Assembly: GCA_944322935.1 (NCBI GenBank)
Contig: CALUQO010000011.1
Location: 1 to 61,312, forward strand
Source of the DNA: Candidatus Gastranaerophilales bacterium
Lineage (GTDB): Bacteria > Cyanobacteriota > Vampirovibrionia > Gastranaerophilales > Gastranaerophilaceae
Length of the DNA stretch: 61,312 nucleotides
Reading direction: 5' to 3'
Below the pieces are notes generated by a model. The model saw only the letters and a list, made by a program, of their open reading frames with translations. It was not told the DNA's origin and did no database searches. Positions 27,961 to 37,793 of this stretch are shown piece after piece (position 1 is the first letter of the stretch; every line of letters begins with the position of its first letter). The position numbers and the translations under genes were made by a program.

Positions 27961-29838
27961 CTATACAGTTTGAGCTTCTTGATTTTCTTGCTTTTCAACT
28001 GTCTTTTTGCGTGCTCTTGATGCTTTTCTTGTTTTTGTCGGCTTTTTAACGTTTTTTTGTTGTTCTGCATCTGCAGCCGGTTGCTCAACAACGCTTTCTA
28101 CAGTTGTATTCACAATGTTTTCCTGTACTTTTGCCGCTGCTTCTTCAGCCTTTTTAGACTTACGGGGAGTTCTTTTTCTTGTTGTTTTAGCCGGTTTTTC
28201 TTCAGCCGGCATTTCATCTTTAGCAATCAGTGCAGGCTGCTCCTCCTGCTTCGGGATATCAACAGTTATTTCAGCAGACGGCTGTTGAATCAGCTCTTCT
28301 GAGCTTGTTTCTTTTATTTCTTGCTGTTGGGCCTGTTCTTTATAGTTATCCTTTTTATTTCTGTTTTTTCTGTTGTTTTTATTGAAACGCTGTTTCTTAT
28401 CAGGCTTTTGTTCTGATTGCGTTTCGATATTTTCTATATCAGATGCAACATCCTCTGATTTATGATTTCTCCTGTCATAATCATTCTTTTGCTGATTATT
28501 TTGTCCTGGATTTTGGTAGTTAAATACTTTATTGTTGTTGTGTTTGTCGTTATGCTTATTCTTATTTCCGTTCATAGGGAGTTTAAGTTTTGCTGCTTTA
28601 GAACGCTGCTCACCTTCTGAAACTGCAGAAGCAAAGCCGAAATCTTCCAGAATGTGGCCAGTACCGTGGCAATGCGGACATTTTTTAGTAAATATTTCAG
28701 CAAGGCTCTGTCCCTGTCTGTGTCGTGTCATTTCAACAAGACCGAGGTCAGAAAGTTGACCGACCTGCGGTTTTGCTTTGTCATCTTCTACTGCCAGCTC
28801 TAGTTCTTCTAAGATTGCAATTTTATCAGCACGGCTGAGCATATCAATAAAATCGATAATAACCATACCGCCGATATTTCTCAATTTAAGCTGTCTGGCG
28901 ATCTCTTTAACAGCTTCTTTGTTAGTTTTAAGGATTGTTTCATCCTGTGTTGCAGAACTTATGAATTTGCCGCTGTTAACATCTATTACTGTTAATGCTT
29001 CAGTAGCCTGGATAAACAAATAACCGCCTGAGGGAAGGTTAACTTTGTCCTGAAGAGCAAGTTCAATTTCTTTTTTTACTCCGGAAGCTACTAGTAGAGG
29101 CTCACTTCCTTTATAAACGGATATATCAATATTTCTGTTTAAGTTCCAGTTTTGTATGAGCTGTTGCGTTCTGTGCATTGCATACGGAGTGTCGACAACA
29201 ATTTCTTTAACATCTTCTGTGCAGGCCTCTCTTATAACTCTATAAAGTAAGTCTTGATCTCTGTACAGAAGGTTTGGAGCGTCAACAAGCTCTGCCTGCG
29301 TAACAATCGTATTCCATTTCTCTAGAAGAATTTCCAAATCCTCCTGAATTTCCGCTTCAGTTTGGCCTTCGGCTTCTGTTCTAATGATAACGCCTAACCC
29401 TACCGGTTTAAGAAGGCTTACGATAGATTTAAGCCTTGCGCGTTCTTTGGATGACATAATCTTTTTGCTTACGCTTATGCCGGACTCTTGAGGCATAAGT
29501 ACACAGAATCTTCCTGGAAGGCTTATAGATGTAGTAACTCTCGGACCTTTGTGTCCGGTCGGCTCTTTTACAACCTGAACAACCAGTTTTTGTTTGGGAG
29601 ACAATTTATCCTGTAAACCGCCCTTGCCTATAACATCTGCGGCATGCAAGAAGCCCATCTTATCAGAACCTACATTAACAAATGCTGCTTCAATACTGGG
29701 TAATATATTTTCAACCTTACTTAAATAAACATCTCCTAAAAGAATGTCACCTCTATGAATATAAAATTCCGTAATCTGGTTATCCTCAAAAACAGCAGCG
29801 ATATTGTCGCGTTCAGCAATAACAATTGATTTAGCCAT
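27961..29838 (-). CDS. rne: ribonuclease E/G
   Basis: A 625-residue RNase E/G: S1 domain at 35-120 (HRGDILLGDVYLSKVENILP), catalytic aspartates in VIDVNSG and IDFIDM, and a zinc-link CPHCHGTG near 400. The ~210 residues after ~415 are low-complexity and basic/acidic (KNKHNDKHNNNK, RKRTPRKSKK), like the unstructured tails of cyanobacterial RNase E, and probably hold protein- and RNA-binding sites. It processes rRNA and starts mRNA decay. AAAGGAAA precedes the ATG. It lies 49 bases after the radical SAM fusion. Confidence 0.95.
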   Translation of the reverse strand: MAKSIVIAERDNIAAVFEDNQITEFYIHRGDILLGDVYLSKVENILPSIEAAFVNVGSDKMGFLHAADVIGKGGLQDKLSPKQKLVVQVVKEPTGHKGPRVTTSISLPGRFCVLMPQESGISVSKKIMSSKERARLKSIVSLLKPVGLGVIIRTEAEGQTEAEIQEDLEILLEKWNTIVTQAELVDAPNLLYRDQDLLYRVIREACTEDVKEIVVDTPYAMHRTQQLIQNWNLNRNIDISVYKGSEPLLVASGVKKEIELALQDKVNLPSGGYLFIQATEALTVIDVNSGKFISSATQDETILKTNKEAVKEIARQLKLRNIGGMVIIDFIDMLSRADKIAILEELELAVEDDKAKPQVGQLSDLGLVEMTRHRQGQSLAEIFTKKCPHCHGTGHILEDFGFASAVSEGEQRSKAAKLKLPMNGNKNKHNDKHNNNKVFNYQNPGQNNQQKNDYDRRNHKSEDVASDIENIETQSEQKPDKKQRFNKNNRKNRNKKDNYKEQAQQQEIKETSSEELIQQPSAEITVDIPKQEEQPALIAKDEMPAEEKPAKTTRKRTPRKSKKAEEAAAKVQENIVNTTVESVVEQPAADAEQQKNVKKPTKTRKASRARKKTVEKQENQEAQTV

Positions 29839-29887
29839 ATAAATTTTCCTTTAAACTTGTATAAACCTTTATAAAATCACCAAAATA

Positions 29888-32392
29888 CTATAAGACATTA
29901 AAATCCTTGTCATACAAAGCTATTCTGGTAATATTAAACTTATCTTCGGGATAGAAAATTTTCATTAAATCATCAGCACGCAGCGCGGGAATCTCCTGAT
30001 TCTGTCCTGCTTTAAGGGTTACATATAGTTTATTCTCTTTGAATTCAACATCTTTGACTGAATGTTTAATGTTTATTAATTTGTCTATACCTTTTTTAGT
30101 CTTCTTCTTTAAGAATATTTCATCTTCTGAAGTAAGCTTATCTTTAATATACCCTAAAAGTTCTATTTTGAAAATACCCTCATCCAGAGGTGATATCTCA
30201 TAACGCGCCCATTGAGTCGTTATATCAAGAGAATCAGCATTTTTAGGTATTTCATAAATATTAATAATTTGAGCATTTTTATCAAATGCTCTGCTCAAAG
30301 CAGCTTTTATATCAGCTATAGGAGTATCTCCGTACAACTCAAAATCAATAAATTCCGTTAAACTCTCGATAAAAATAGGTAATGCAGCACCGAGTGAAAT
30401 TTTAGGTATAGGGTTAAAGCCCTCTGTAAACACAACGGGCAAACCTGAACGGAACAGTCCTTTTACCAGAGTATTTTGCCAATCCAGATGTGATAGGTAT
30501 TTCAAATATCCTTTTTTGGTAATTTTAGCCCTGTATTTTTTAATTATATCTTTAGAATGGTCAATTTTTTCGGTTAATTTAGGTTCATACGGTTTATCCA
30601 GATGTTTTGCTACTTTATATTCCTGACATATACCGCAATTGGAACATTTTGTTTCGCAGGGAACGCTTGATTCACTTTGCAAAGCTTTTTTATATTCGTT
30701 TACAAACCACTCTTTTTTAATGCCGACATTGATAAAATCCCAGGGAAGGTTTTCATCCAATTCGTACGTTTTTTGTGAAAGCTCTCCAAGGTTAAAACCG
30801 CATTCTTGCGCCAGAGAGTACCATTTATCTTTATCAAAATTTTCGTCCCAAGCATCAAGATAGCAGGCGTTTTCGTATAATTTTTCAATATAATTACACA
30901 GTGAAGAATCTCCACGCGTAAGTACAGCCTCGATTTCAGATATGTATTTTTCGTGAATTTTTATTCTTACACCTTTGAGTGATTTTGATTTTTCTCTTAT
31001 ATATGCGATTTTTTGTGTAATTGTTTCAAGTGAATCCTGTCCTACCCACTGGAAAGGGGTAAACGGCTTAGGAACAAATATTGAGAGTGTGCAATTGAGT
31101 TTTAAATCCTGCTTTAAGCCCAGTTCGTTTTTTATCTGTTTTGCTCTGAATCTTATGCCACCGAGCAATTCAATCATCTCGTCTATGTCTTCATAAGTTT
31201 CAGTCGGAAGACCGAGTATAAAGTAGTATTTTATGCTGTCGTAGCCGTTCTTGTAACAATCCAGAGTAGTGTTAACAATCTGTTCTCTTGTAATATTTTT
31301 GTTAATAACATCTCTCAGTCTCTGTGAGCCAGCCTCAGGCGCAAGTGTTATGGTTGTTTTTCGCACATCTTTAACAAGATTTGACAGTCTTATGTTAAAA
31401 CGGTCTATTCTCTGACTTGGCAAGGATGCTGAAACCTTTTTGTCGCTAAAATAGCAGGTTAATTCTTCCAGCACCGGTTCAATATTTGTATAATCGTTAG
31501 AAGACAATGAGAGCATTGAAAACTCATCGTAACCGGTGTTTTTAACCAGCTCTTTAGTTACGCTTATAATATCCTCAGCTTTTCTTTCTCTAATCGGCAG
31601 ATTTACATGCCCGGGCTGGCAAAATCTGCACATTCTTCCGCAGCCACGTCTTATTTCCGTTACTGCACGGTCATGAATCGAGGTTGAAAAAGGAACTGGA
31701 GGCTTTTTAGGGATGGAATCAATTGAGAAATCATAAATTCTTTTATTGATTTTTTCTCCACTGTGTATTGCCGGCACATACATTCCGTCAATTTTGGCAA
31801 GTTCTTCAATAATTTGAAAACGGTTTTTTCCGGAATTTTTTGCCTGTTTGTATGTTTCAACAATTTCCTTTAATATGTCTTCACCATCGCCTATTAAAAA
31901 GCCGTCTATAAAGTCTTTCATAGGCTCGGGATTGTACGTGCATGGGCCGCCTGATAAAACTATAGGGTCGTTCTCGTTTCTGTCCATAGAACGGACAGGA
32001 ACGCCTGATAATTTCATCATCGCAAGAACAGTAGGGTATGCCAGTTCATACTGCAGAGAAAAACCGAGCAAGTCAAAATCACCAAGACAAACTTTTGATT
32101 CTACACCGTATAAAAATAGTCCCTGTTTTTCTATCTCTTCTTTGCAATCAGCATCTGGAGCATAGGCTCTATCGCACATGCTGCCTTCAATAGAGTTTAG
32201 GGTTTCATAAATAATTCTGTGTCCGAGGTTGCTTGCTCCTACCTCATATTTGTCAGGGAATGCGATAGCAAAGCGTACATCAGACTTTTCAAAATCTTTA
32301 TTATATGAGTATAGCTCGTACCCCATATACTGATAAGGCTTGTTTACACTAAATAAAAGCTTATCAAGAGTTTTATCGTCAAGTTTTCTCAT
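29888..32392 (-). CDS. B12-binding-type radical SAM protein fused to DUF2344
   Basis: An 834-residue protein. The N-terminal ~230 residues resemble the B12-binding-like part of TIGR03960. The radical SAM cluster is in RRGCGRMCRFC (C-x3-C-x2-C). A second cysteine group, CETKCSNCGICQEY, lies near 595-610, followed by a C-terminal domain of the TIGR03936/DUF2344 type (from ~640, KGYLKYLSHLDWQNTL). Such fusions next to RNase E/G are usual in Cyanobacteria and Firmicutes. The reaction is unknown; an RNA or protein modification is a common guess. The ATG overlaps the upstream stop (TAATG). Confidence 0.88.
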   Translation of the reverse strand: MRKLDDKTLDKLLFSVNKPYQYMGYELYSYNKDFEKSDVRFAIAFPDKYEVGASNLGHRIIYETLNSIEGSMCDRAYAPDADCKEEIEKQGLFLYGVESKVCLGDFDLLGFSLQYELAYPTVLAMMKLSGVPVRSMDRNENDPIVLSGGPCTYNPEPMKDFIDGFLIGDGEDILKEIVETYKQAKNSGKNRFQIIEELAKIDGMYVPAIHSGEKINKRIYDFSIDSIPKKPPVPFSTSIHDRAVTEIRRGCGRMCRFCQPGHVNLPIRERKAEDIISVTKELVKNTGYDEFSMLSLSSNDYTNIEPVLEELTCYFSDKKVSASLPSQRIDRFNIRLSNLVKDVRKTTITLAPEAGSQRLRDVINKNITREQIVNTTLDCYKNGYDSIKYYFILGLPTETYEDIDEMIELLGGIRFRAKQIKNELGLKQDLKLNCTLSIFVPKPFTPFQWVGQDSLETITQKIAYIREKSKSLKGVRIKIHEKYISEIEAVLTRGDSSLCNYIEKLYENACYLDAWDENFDKDKWYSLAQECGFNLGELSQKTYELDENLPWDFINVGIKKEWFVNEYKKALQSESSVPCETKCSNCGICQEYKVAKHLDKPYEPKLTEKIDHSKDIIKKYRAKITKKGYLKYLSHLDWQNTLVKGLFRSGLPVVFTEGFNPIPKISLGAALPIFIESLTEFIDFELYGDTPIADIKAALSRAFDKNAQIINIYEIPKNADSLDITTQWARYEISPLDEGIFKIELLGYIKDKLTSEDEIFLKKKTKKGIDKLINIKHSVKDVEFKENKLYVTLKAGQNQEIPALRADDLMKIFYPEDKFNITRIALYDKDFNVL

Positions 32393-32754
32393 TATATTAT
32401 ACTTTTCGGCAAAAATTTATCTATTTCAATGATACTTCCGTTAAGTTCATTATTTCTGAACATCAAAAGAAAATCAAGCAGCTTTTCACTGGGAACATTA
32501 TAGCTATATAAAGATGGGGAACCATTTTTCTTTCTCATAACTTTTACAATGTAGTGACAGTCCTTTGCATAATCCAGTAGATTGTCTTCTTTAAAAGGAT
32601 AGCCGTTAACGTCTTTATCCATCCTTACATAACTGAATCCAGCAAAAGTTTTAACCTGTTCATTAGACTTAACGGGCTTATTTTTGATGTGTTTACTGAA
32701 TATGTTTATAACTTTTTGATTTATTTCATCCGACATACTTTTATTAAAGACCAT
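32392..32754 (-). CDS. hypothetical protein upstream of the radical SAM gene
   Basis: A 120-residue protein from the ATG at 32754, with a TTG nine bases earlier and an internal ATG as alternatives. It is alpha/beta in appearance, with no membrane segment or cysteine motif. Its stop overlaps the next start (TAATG), so translation is coupled with the radical SAM fusion, suggesting a linked role. No family recognised. Confidence 0.65.
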   Translation of the reverse strand: MVFNKSMSDEINQKVINIFSKHIKNKPVKSNEQVKTFAGFSYVRMDKDVNGYPFKEDNLLDYAKDCHYIVKVMRKKNGSPSLYSYNVPSEKLLDFLLMFRNNELNGSIIEIDKFLPKSII

Positions 32755-32791
32755 TTTCGTCAAACTGTCTAAATATTAACTTTTGTAAAAA

Positions 32792-32830
32792 ATAAAGGCA
32801 GAATCTGAAAAGTTACAGATCTGCCTTTAT
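32792..32830 (-). terminator. intrinsic terminator after the HEAT-repeat gene
   Basis: Arms ATAAAGGCAG (32792-32801) and CTGCCTTTAT (32821-32830) with inner ATCTG/CAGAT pairing, followed on the minus strand by TTTTTTAC. Confidence 0.82.
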
Positions 32831-32848
32831 CCATATTTTGTAATTTTG

Positions 32849-33925
32849 CTATGCTGCCTGAGCGGGAGCTGCTTGAGAAGCAGGAGCATCCATTACAGTT
32901 GCCAGTTTTGAAAGACCTTCTGCCGCAACTTTGCGAACATTTTCATCAGCGTCCTGTTGTGATAATTCAAAGATTTCTTTCATAACAGGTTTGTATTCAG
33001 GTCTTGCATTATATGCAAGTGCTGCCAAGCCGCTTGCTCTTAACATCGGGTTCGGGTTATCTTTGATTGTTTTAGTAATTTGTTCCATACCCGGTAATGC
33101 CATAATGTCAGGAGTTACGTTATTAGTTTTCTTGTATTCATCAATCAATTGATTTTGCAAGATAGCTGTTGTAAACAATGCATATTGTTTATTTCTTTCT
33201 GCCATTTCCAGCGGAGTGATCTTGTTAGCTTCGGCCATGTCAGCTTCGGAAAGCTGTTTACCTTCCAAAACCTGCATTCTTAAATCTTTTTGTTTTTCTG
33301 TCGGGCCTTCAAGCGTGCTGCTGTCTTTACCAATAACACCTAATAAAGCCTCCATTAAATCAGTATCAAGAAGTTCAGGTGCGTGTCTTGTTTGGGCAAT
33401 ATCTGCAACTTCTTCTATTGCTTTGCCAACATCTTCAATATCATCTGATTTAATTCTCTGTGTAAAGGCCGGTACATTTACTGCCGGTGTTGTGGCAGGT
33501 GCTGGCTGCGGAGCTTCAGGCGCTTGAACCTGAGCCGGTGCCTGTGCAACTGCTGCTTCTTGTGCAGGTGCGGCCTGTTGCGGTATTACTGACTGTGGTG
33601 CAGTGTTAACATTTTGTGTATTTATTACTTGAGGAGCCGGAACTGATACAGCCTGTGGAACTACTGGCGGTTGAGGCATGATAACCTGTGCCTGTTGTTG
33701 TACAGGGGGTTGTGCATAAACCTGCTGAGGGTAAACTTGTTGTTGTGCCTGCGGGTAGCTGTAGATTTGTGATTGAGGATAAGAATATACCGTTGGAGTT
33801 TGTTGAACACCCGGAACGTTAACTTTCGGGTCAACGATATTAATCTTAATCGCATTATATTCCGGTGCCGGAATTTGTGCCGGTTGAATCGGCATAGTGT
33901 AATTTGGTAAAGGTGACTGTATCAT
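32849..33925 (-). CDS. Pro/Gln-rich protein with C-terminal HEAT-like repeats
   Basis: A 358-residue protein. The N-terminus has PEYNAIKINIVDPKV (about 20-34), shared with the small protein at 34077. Residues ~45-165 are Pro/Gln/Ala-rich and probably disordered (YPQAQQQVYPQQ). The remainder is helical, ending in HEAT-like repeats (NPMLRASGLAALAYNA, DENVRKVAAEGLSKLA) and an Ala/Gln tail. It looks like a scaffold or adaptor. No signal peptide. AAGGGGAAA precedes the ATG. Function unknown. Confidence 0.75.
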   Translation of the reverse strand: MIQSPLPNYTMPIQPAQIPAPEYNAIKINIVDPKVNVPGVQQTPTVYSYPQSQIYSYPQAQQQVYPQQVYAQPPVQQQAQVIMPQPPVVPQAVSVPAPQVINTQNVNTAPQSVIPQQAAPAQEAAVAQAPAQVQAPEAPQPAPATTPAVNVPAFTQRIKSDDIEDVGKAIEEVADIAQTRHAPELLDTDLMEALLGVIGKDSSTLEGPTEKQKDLRMQVLEGKQLSEADMAEANKITPLEMAERNKQYALFTTAILQNQLIDEYKKTNNVTPDIMALPGMEQITKTIKDNPNPMLRASGLAALAYNARPEYKPVMKEIFELSQQDADENVRKVAAEGLSKLATVMDAPASQAAPAQAA

Positions 33926-34036
33926 TTTTTTCCCCTTATTTATCTTATTTAATTTCTACCTATTTAATATAGCTAAAGAATTAAAATTGCTATTTGGCGG
34001 TTTGCTAATTAATAATTTGTAACAATTAATCAGGTC

Positions 34037-34075
34037 AAAAAAGCAACCGTATTTGATATAAACGGTTGCTTTTTT
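34037..34075. terminator. intrinsic terminator at the end of the 63-residue gene
   Basis: A 13-base perfect stem (AAAAAAGCAACCG 34037-34049, CGGTTGCTTTTTT 34063-34075) directly after the stop codon, with T runs on both strands. Confidence 0.88.
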
Positions 34076-34076
34076 A

Positions 34077-34268
34077 TTAAGCGGTATAATTTACGTTTTG
34101 TCCAACATTTTCAGGTTGTTGAGGTGCAACAGTCTGTGGCGGCATGATGGGAGCAGAAGAGCCGACAGTTGCGCCCTGAATATCTATTTTAATTGCGTTA
34201 AACTGTGGAGCTTGAGGCATCACCGGAGCCTGCGGCATGGGTGAATAAGTAGTAGGTTGGTTTATCAT
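34077..34268 (-). CDS. small Pro/Gln-rich protein sharing the NAIKI motif
   Basis: A 63-residue protein from the ATG at 34268, with GGAGGG three bases upstream. APQFNAIKIDIQGATVG (about 20-36) matches the N-terminal region of the HEAT-repeat protein (EYNAIKINIVDPKV). The rest is Pro/Gln/Met-rich. It looks like the N-terminal module alone. It may be a short partner or competitor of the larger protein, but this is a guess. Confidence 0.65.
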   Translation of the reverse strand: MINQPTTYSPMPQAPVMPQAPQFNAIKIDIQGATVGSSAPIMPPQTVAPQQPENVGQNVNYTA

Positions 34269-34522
34269 TTTCCCTCCGTTAAACAAAAGTAGGTGGTTTA
34301 CAATAACTTAATAACCAAATATAAAAAAATTTGTTAGCTATATACCGGATTATTAACAAAAGTTAACAAAAAACAGATACGCATTAACATCCATAAAATA
34401 TTCCGGTAAAAATAAGAATATCTCTAACAATCTATAAATGCAAATTTTGATTGAAATTTACCCGCAAGATTAGTAGTAAAATTTAACCTTTTGTATTAGA
34501 ATTCTATTAAAGGGGATAAATT

Positions 34523-36166
34523 ATGCCGATGAAACATTCAACATATTCAGTAATTATAGTAGGCAGCGGAATAGCTGGATTGTATGCAGCTATAAAGCTC
34601 GCTCAAACGGCAAAAGTCCCGGATGGCATCCTTTTATTAACTAAATCAACACTTTCTGAGTGCAATTCAAGATATGCACAGGGCGGAATTGTTGGTGTTC
34701 TGGATGAAAATAAACAAGATTCGATAAGCTTGCATGTTGCAGATACAATCAAAGCAGGCTGCGGCTTGTCTGACTTTAATGTTGTTAAATTTATCTCTGA
34801 AAACAGCCAGCATGCAATAAAAGATTTAATGGCATGCGGAGTTGATTTTGACAAAAATGAACAGAATCAGCTTAATTTTACGTTGGAAGGTGCTCACAGC
34901 GTCCGCAGAATTCTGCATGTAGGGGGGGATGCCACCGGATACGGCATAGAAAAGGCTCTTGTAGAAAAAATAAAAAATGATAAGGCTATTGCCTCTAATA
35001 TTACTATATATGAACAGACAATTGCTGTAGAACTGCTTATTGACGCAAATAAAAATTGCAGAGGGCTTATTTCTTATAACGCGGCAACAAAAGAATATGA
35101 AGCTCTTTATGCTCCAGTAACAGTACTTGCAACAGGCGGTACAGGACAGGTATATAAATATACAACAAACCCCTCTGTAACAACAGGTGACGGGTTGGCT
35201 CTTGCGATAAAGGCACACGCCGAAATTAAAGATATGGAATTTATACAATTCCATCCGACTGCGCTTTCTTTGGAAAACAGTGACTCAAGATTCTTAATTT
35301 CCGAATCCGTAAGAGGCGAAGGAGCCAAGCTTATCAATCAAAATGGTGAATACTTTATGAAAAATCACCCGCAAAAAGATTTGGCGCCAAGAGATGTTGT
35401 TGCCAGAGAAATTTATGCGCAGCTATCCAAGGGAAATAAAGTATTTTTAGACGCATCATTTATTGGGGTAGAAAAGTTTAAGAAAAGATTCCCTAATATT
35501 TATAAAACATGTCTTGAAAATAATATAGATATTACCAAAGATTTTATACCTGTTTCGCCTGCTGCACATTATTGCATGGGTGGTATTAAGACAGAGGTTA
35601 ACGGGCAATCATCAGTCAACAATCTTTATGCAATAGGCGAAGCAGCATGTACATCTTTGCACGGTGCAAACAGGCTGGCCAGCAATTCTCTTCTTGAATG
35701 CGTTGTGTGCGCTCATGAATTTGTCAGCACTATATCGAAACAAAATTTACTCAGCTCAAAAATAATTGATGAAACTGTTTTGAGCACAATAAAACGTTAT
35801 GCAGAGACGGAAAATTATTATTCGGTTGATATAAATGTTACTGAGCTAAAAGCACAAGTTAAAAACATCATGTGGAATAATGTCGGAATAATAAGAACTG
35901 AATCATCATTATTGACGGCTTTATCCGAGATTAACAAGATTGAAGAAATATTTGCCAACAAAGATAAATGTGCATCCCTTGACGAATATGAACTCAGAAA
36001 TATGATTCTTGTTGCAAAATGTATTATAAATGCCGCACTAAGCAGGAAGGACTCAATCGGTGCTCATTACAGGGCTGATTCTACACCTGTTTCAACCGTA
36101 AATGAACATGCCGGTTTTGCTGAAAAATCAGAGGACAAAGCAGATGACTCAAAGATTATTGCATAA
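34523..36166 (+). CDS. nadB: L-aspartate oxidase
   Basis: A 547-residue flavoprotein. The FAD site is VIIVGSGIAGLYAA near the start; also SRYAQGGI, HPTAL, RGEGA and SPAAHYCMGGI, all typical of NadB/succinate dehydrogenase flavoproteins. It oxidises aspartate to iminoaspartate for NAD synthesis, using O2 or, anaerobically, fumarate. AAAGGGG precedes the ATG. It starts an operon with nadC and etfBA; nadA is not here. Confidence 0.95.
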   Translation: MPMKHSTYSVIIVGSGIAGLYAAIKLAQTAKVPDGILLLTKSTLSECNSRYAQGGIVGVLDENKQDSISLHVADTIKAGCGLSDFNVVKFISENSQHAIKDLMACGVDFDKNEQNQLNFTLEGAHSVRRILHVGGDATGYGIEKALVEKIKNDKAIASNITIYEQTIAVELLIDANKNCRGLISYNAATKEYEALYAPVTVLATGGTGQVYKYTTNPSVTTGDGLALAIKAHAEIKDMEFIQFHPTALSLENSDSRFLISESVRGEGAKLINQNGEYFMKNHPQKDLAPRDVVAREIYAQLSKGNKVFLDASFIGVEKFKKRFPNIYKTCLENNIDITKDFIPVSPAAHYCMGGIKTEVNGQSSVNNLYAIGEAACTSLHGANRLASNSLLECVVCAHEFVSTISKQNLLSSKIIDETVLSTIKRYAETENYYSVDINVTELKAQVKNIMWNNVGIIRTESSLLTALSEINKIEEIFANKDKCASLDEYELRNMILVAKCIINAALSRKDSIGAHYRADSTPVSTVNEHAGFAEKSEDKADDSKIIA

Positions 36167-36989
36167 TTTTATTGTTGAAGAACATATAAAAAATGCTCTT
36201 AAAGAAGATATAGGCTTTGGCGATATTACTACTGATTTTTTATACAGCGATACTGACGAAATTACAGCACAGTTGAATACTAGAGAAGATACCGTTGTAT
36301 GCGGCATCGAGGTATTCAAACTAGTTTTTTCTATATTATCAGATAAAGTTGTAGTTAATACATTTTATGAAGACGGAGCTTGGGTTGAAAAAAATACCAC
36401 TCTAGCACAAATAAAAGGCCCCGCAAGATCGATATTAACAGCTGAACGCACAGCTTTAAATTATATGCAAAGAATGTGCGGTATTGCTACACAAACTAAA
36501 AAATATCAGGATGCAATCGCACCTTATACTGCTAAAGTTACTGATACACGGAAAAACACTCCAGGGTTCAGAATGTTTGAAAAATATGCAGTTATGATAG
36601 GCGGGGCAAGACTTCATAGATTTAATTTATCAGACTGTGTCATGATAAAAGACAATCATATAAAGCATGCCGGTTCTATTACAAAAGCTGTAGAATTAAT
36701 AAAAAATAATTTATCTCATGCCCACAAAATAGAGGTAGAATGCGACACTTTTGAGCAGGTACAAGAAGCTGTACAGGCTGGTTGCGATATTATAATGCTT
36801 GATAATATGTCAATTGACGAGATGAAAAAAAGTGTTGAATGTATCAACAAGAGGGCTATTGTAGAAGCGAGCGGCAATGTTAAAATAAATACAATAAATG
36901 AAATTGCATCTACGGGGGTTGATGTTATTTCCACAAGCGCTATTGTTGCGCAGGCTCCTGTGATTGACTTAGGATTGGATATTTTATAG
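36144..36989 (+). CDS. nadC: quinolinate phosphoribosyltransferase
   Basis: A 281-residue NadC from the ATG at 36144 inside the end of nadB (23-base overlap). Signatures: EDIGFGDITTD, RTALNYMQRMCGIAT, DTRKNTPGFR and IEVECDTFEQ, plus ASGNV near the end. It turns quinolinate into nicotinate mononucleotide. The nadB-nadC order suggests de novo NAD synthesis, with nadA elsewhere. Confidence 0.95.
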   Translation: MTQRLLHNFIVEEHIKNALKEDIGFGDITTDFLYSDTDEITAQLNTREDTVVCGIEVFKLVFSILSDKVVVNTFYEDGAWVEKNTTLAQIKGPARSILTAERTALNYMQRMCGIATQTKKYQDAIAPYTAKVTDTRKNTPGFRMFEKYAVMIGGARLHRFNLSDCVMIKDNHIKHAGSITKAVELIKNNLSHAHKIEVECDTFEQVQEAVQAGCDIIMLDNMSIDEMKKSVECINKRAIVEASGNVKINTINEIASTGVDVISTSAIVAQAPVIDLGLDIL

Positions 36990-37793
36990 ATGACTTTTAA
37001 GATAGCAGTATTTATAAAGCAGGTGCCTGATACTGATGATATCAGGTGGACAGAGCATAATACAATACAAAGAGAAGGACTTGAGTCCGTTATAAATCCG
37101 TATGATATAGGCGCAATTCAGTTGGCAAAAAACGTAAAGTTTTTATTGAATGATTGTGAAATAACAGCTGTATCGATGGGGCCTATGCAGGCGCAGGAAT
37201 CTTTAAAAGAGGCTCTAGCAATGGGATGCGATAATGCATTTTTACTTTGTGATAAGAAATTTGCCGGTTCTGATACCCTTGCTACAGCTTATGTTTTGTC
37301 GCAATTTATAAATACTCATTTAAATGATTTTAACTTGATAATATGCGGTTATCAGGCGGTTGACGGTGATACTGCTCAAACACCATCCAGCCTTGCTCAA
37401 AAACTCAATATTCCGCAAATTACAAACGTTACAGCGCTGAAAGATGTGAATAATGAATATTCAATCTGGTTTAAGGAAACCAACTCCTATAATCAGCAAA
37501 TCAAAATTCAACACCCGGCTTTAATATCAACAACAATTAAAAATGCGGAAATATTGCCGGATATAAATAGCTATATCAGGGCTAATTCGACTGAGGTAAA
37601 TGTATTAAGCGCTGACGCTATTATGGCGGACACATTAAAAACAGGGTTTGCTGGTTCTCCAACGCAGGTTAAGAAAGCATTTAGGCCGGAAATTAAACGT
37701 AATACAAAACTTATTGAAGAAGAAAACACTGATAAGATTGTGGATTGTATTTTAGATATTATAAAAGAATGCAAGGAACGCGATGACGACTAA
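36990..37793 (+). CDS. etfB: electron transfer flavoprotein beta subunit
   Basis: A 267-residue EtfB with the start FKIAVFIKQVPDT, NPYDIGAIQLA and LIICGYQAVDGDTAQTP (AMP/FAD site). It forms a heterodimer with EtfA to carry electrons from flavin dehydrogenases. It begins directly after the nadC stop and overlaps etfA by 11 bases. No acyl-CoA dehydrogenase or ETF dehydrogenase lies nearby. Confidence 0.93.
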   Translation: MTFKIAVFIKQVPDTDDIRWTEHNTIQREGLESVINPYDIGAIQLAKNVKFLLNDCEITAVSMGPMQAQESLKEALAMGCDNAFLLCDKKFAGSDTLATAYVLSQFINTHLNDFNLIICGYQAVDGDTAQTPSSLAQKLNIPQITNVTALKDVNNEYSIWFKETNSYNQQIKIQHPALISTTIKNAEILPDINSYIRANSTEVNVLSADAIMADTLKTGFAGSPTQVKKAFRPEIKRNTKLIEEENTDKIVDCILDIIKECKERDDD

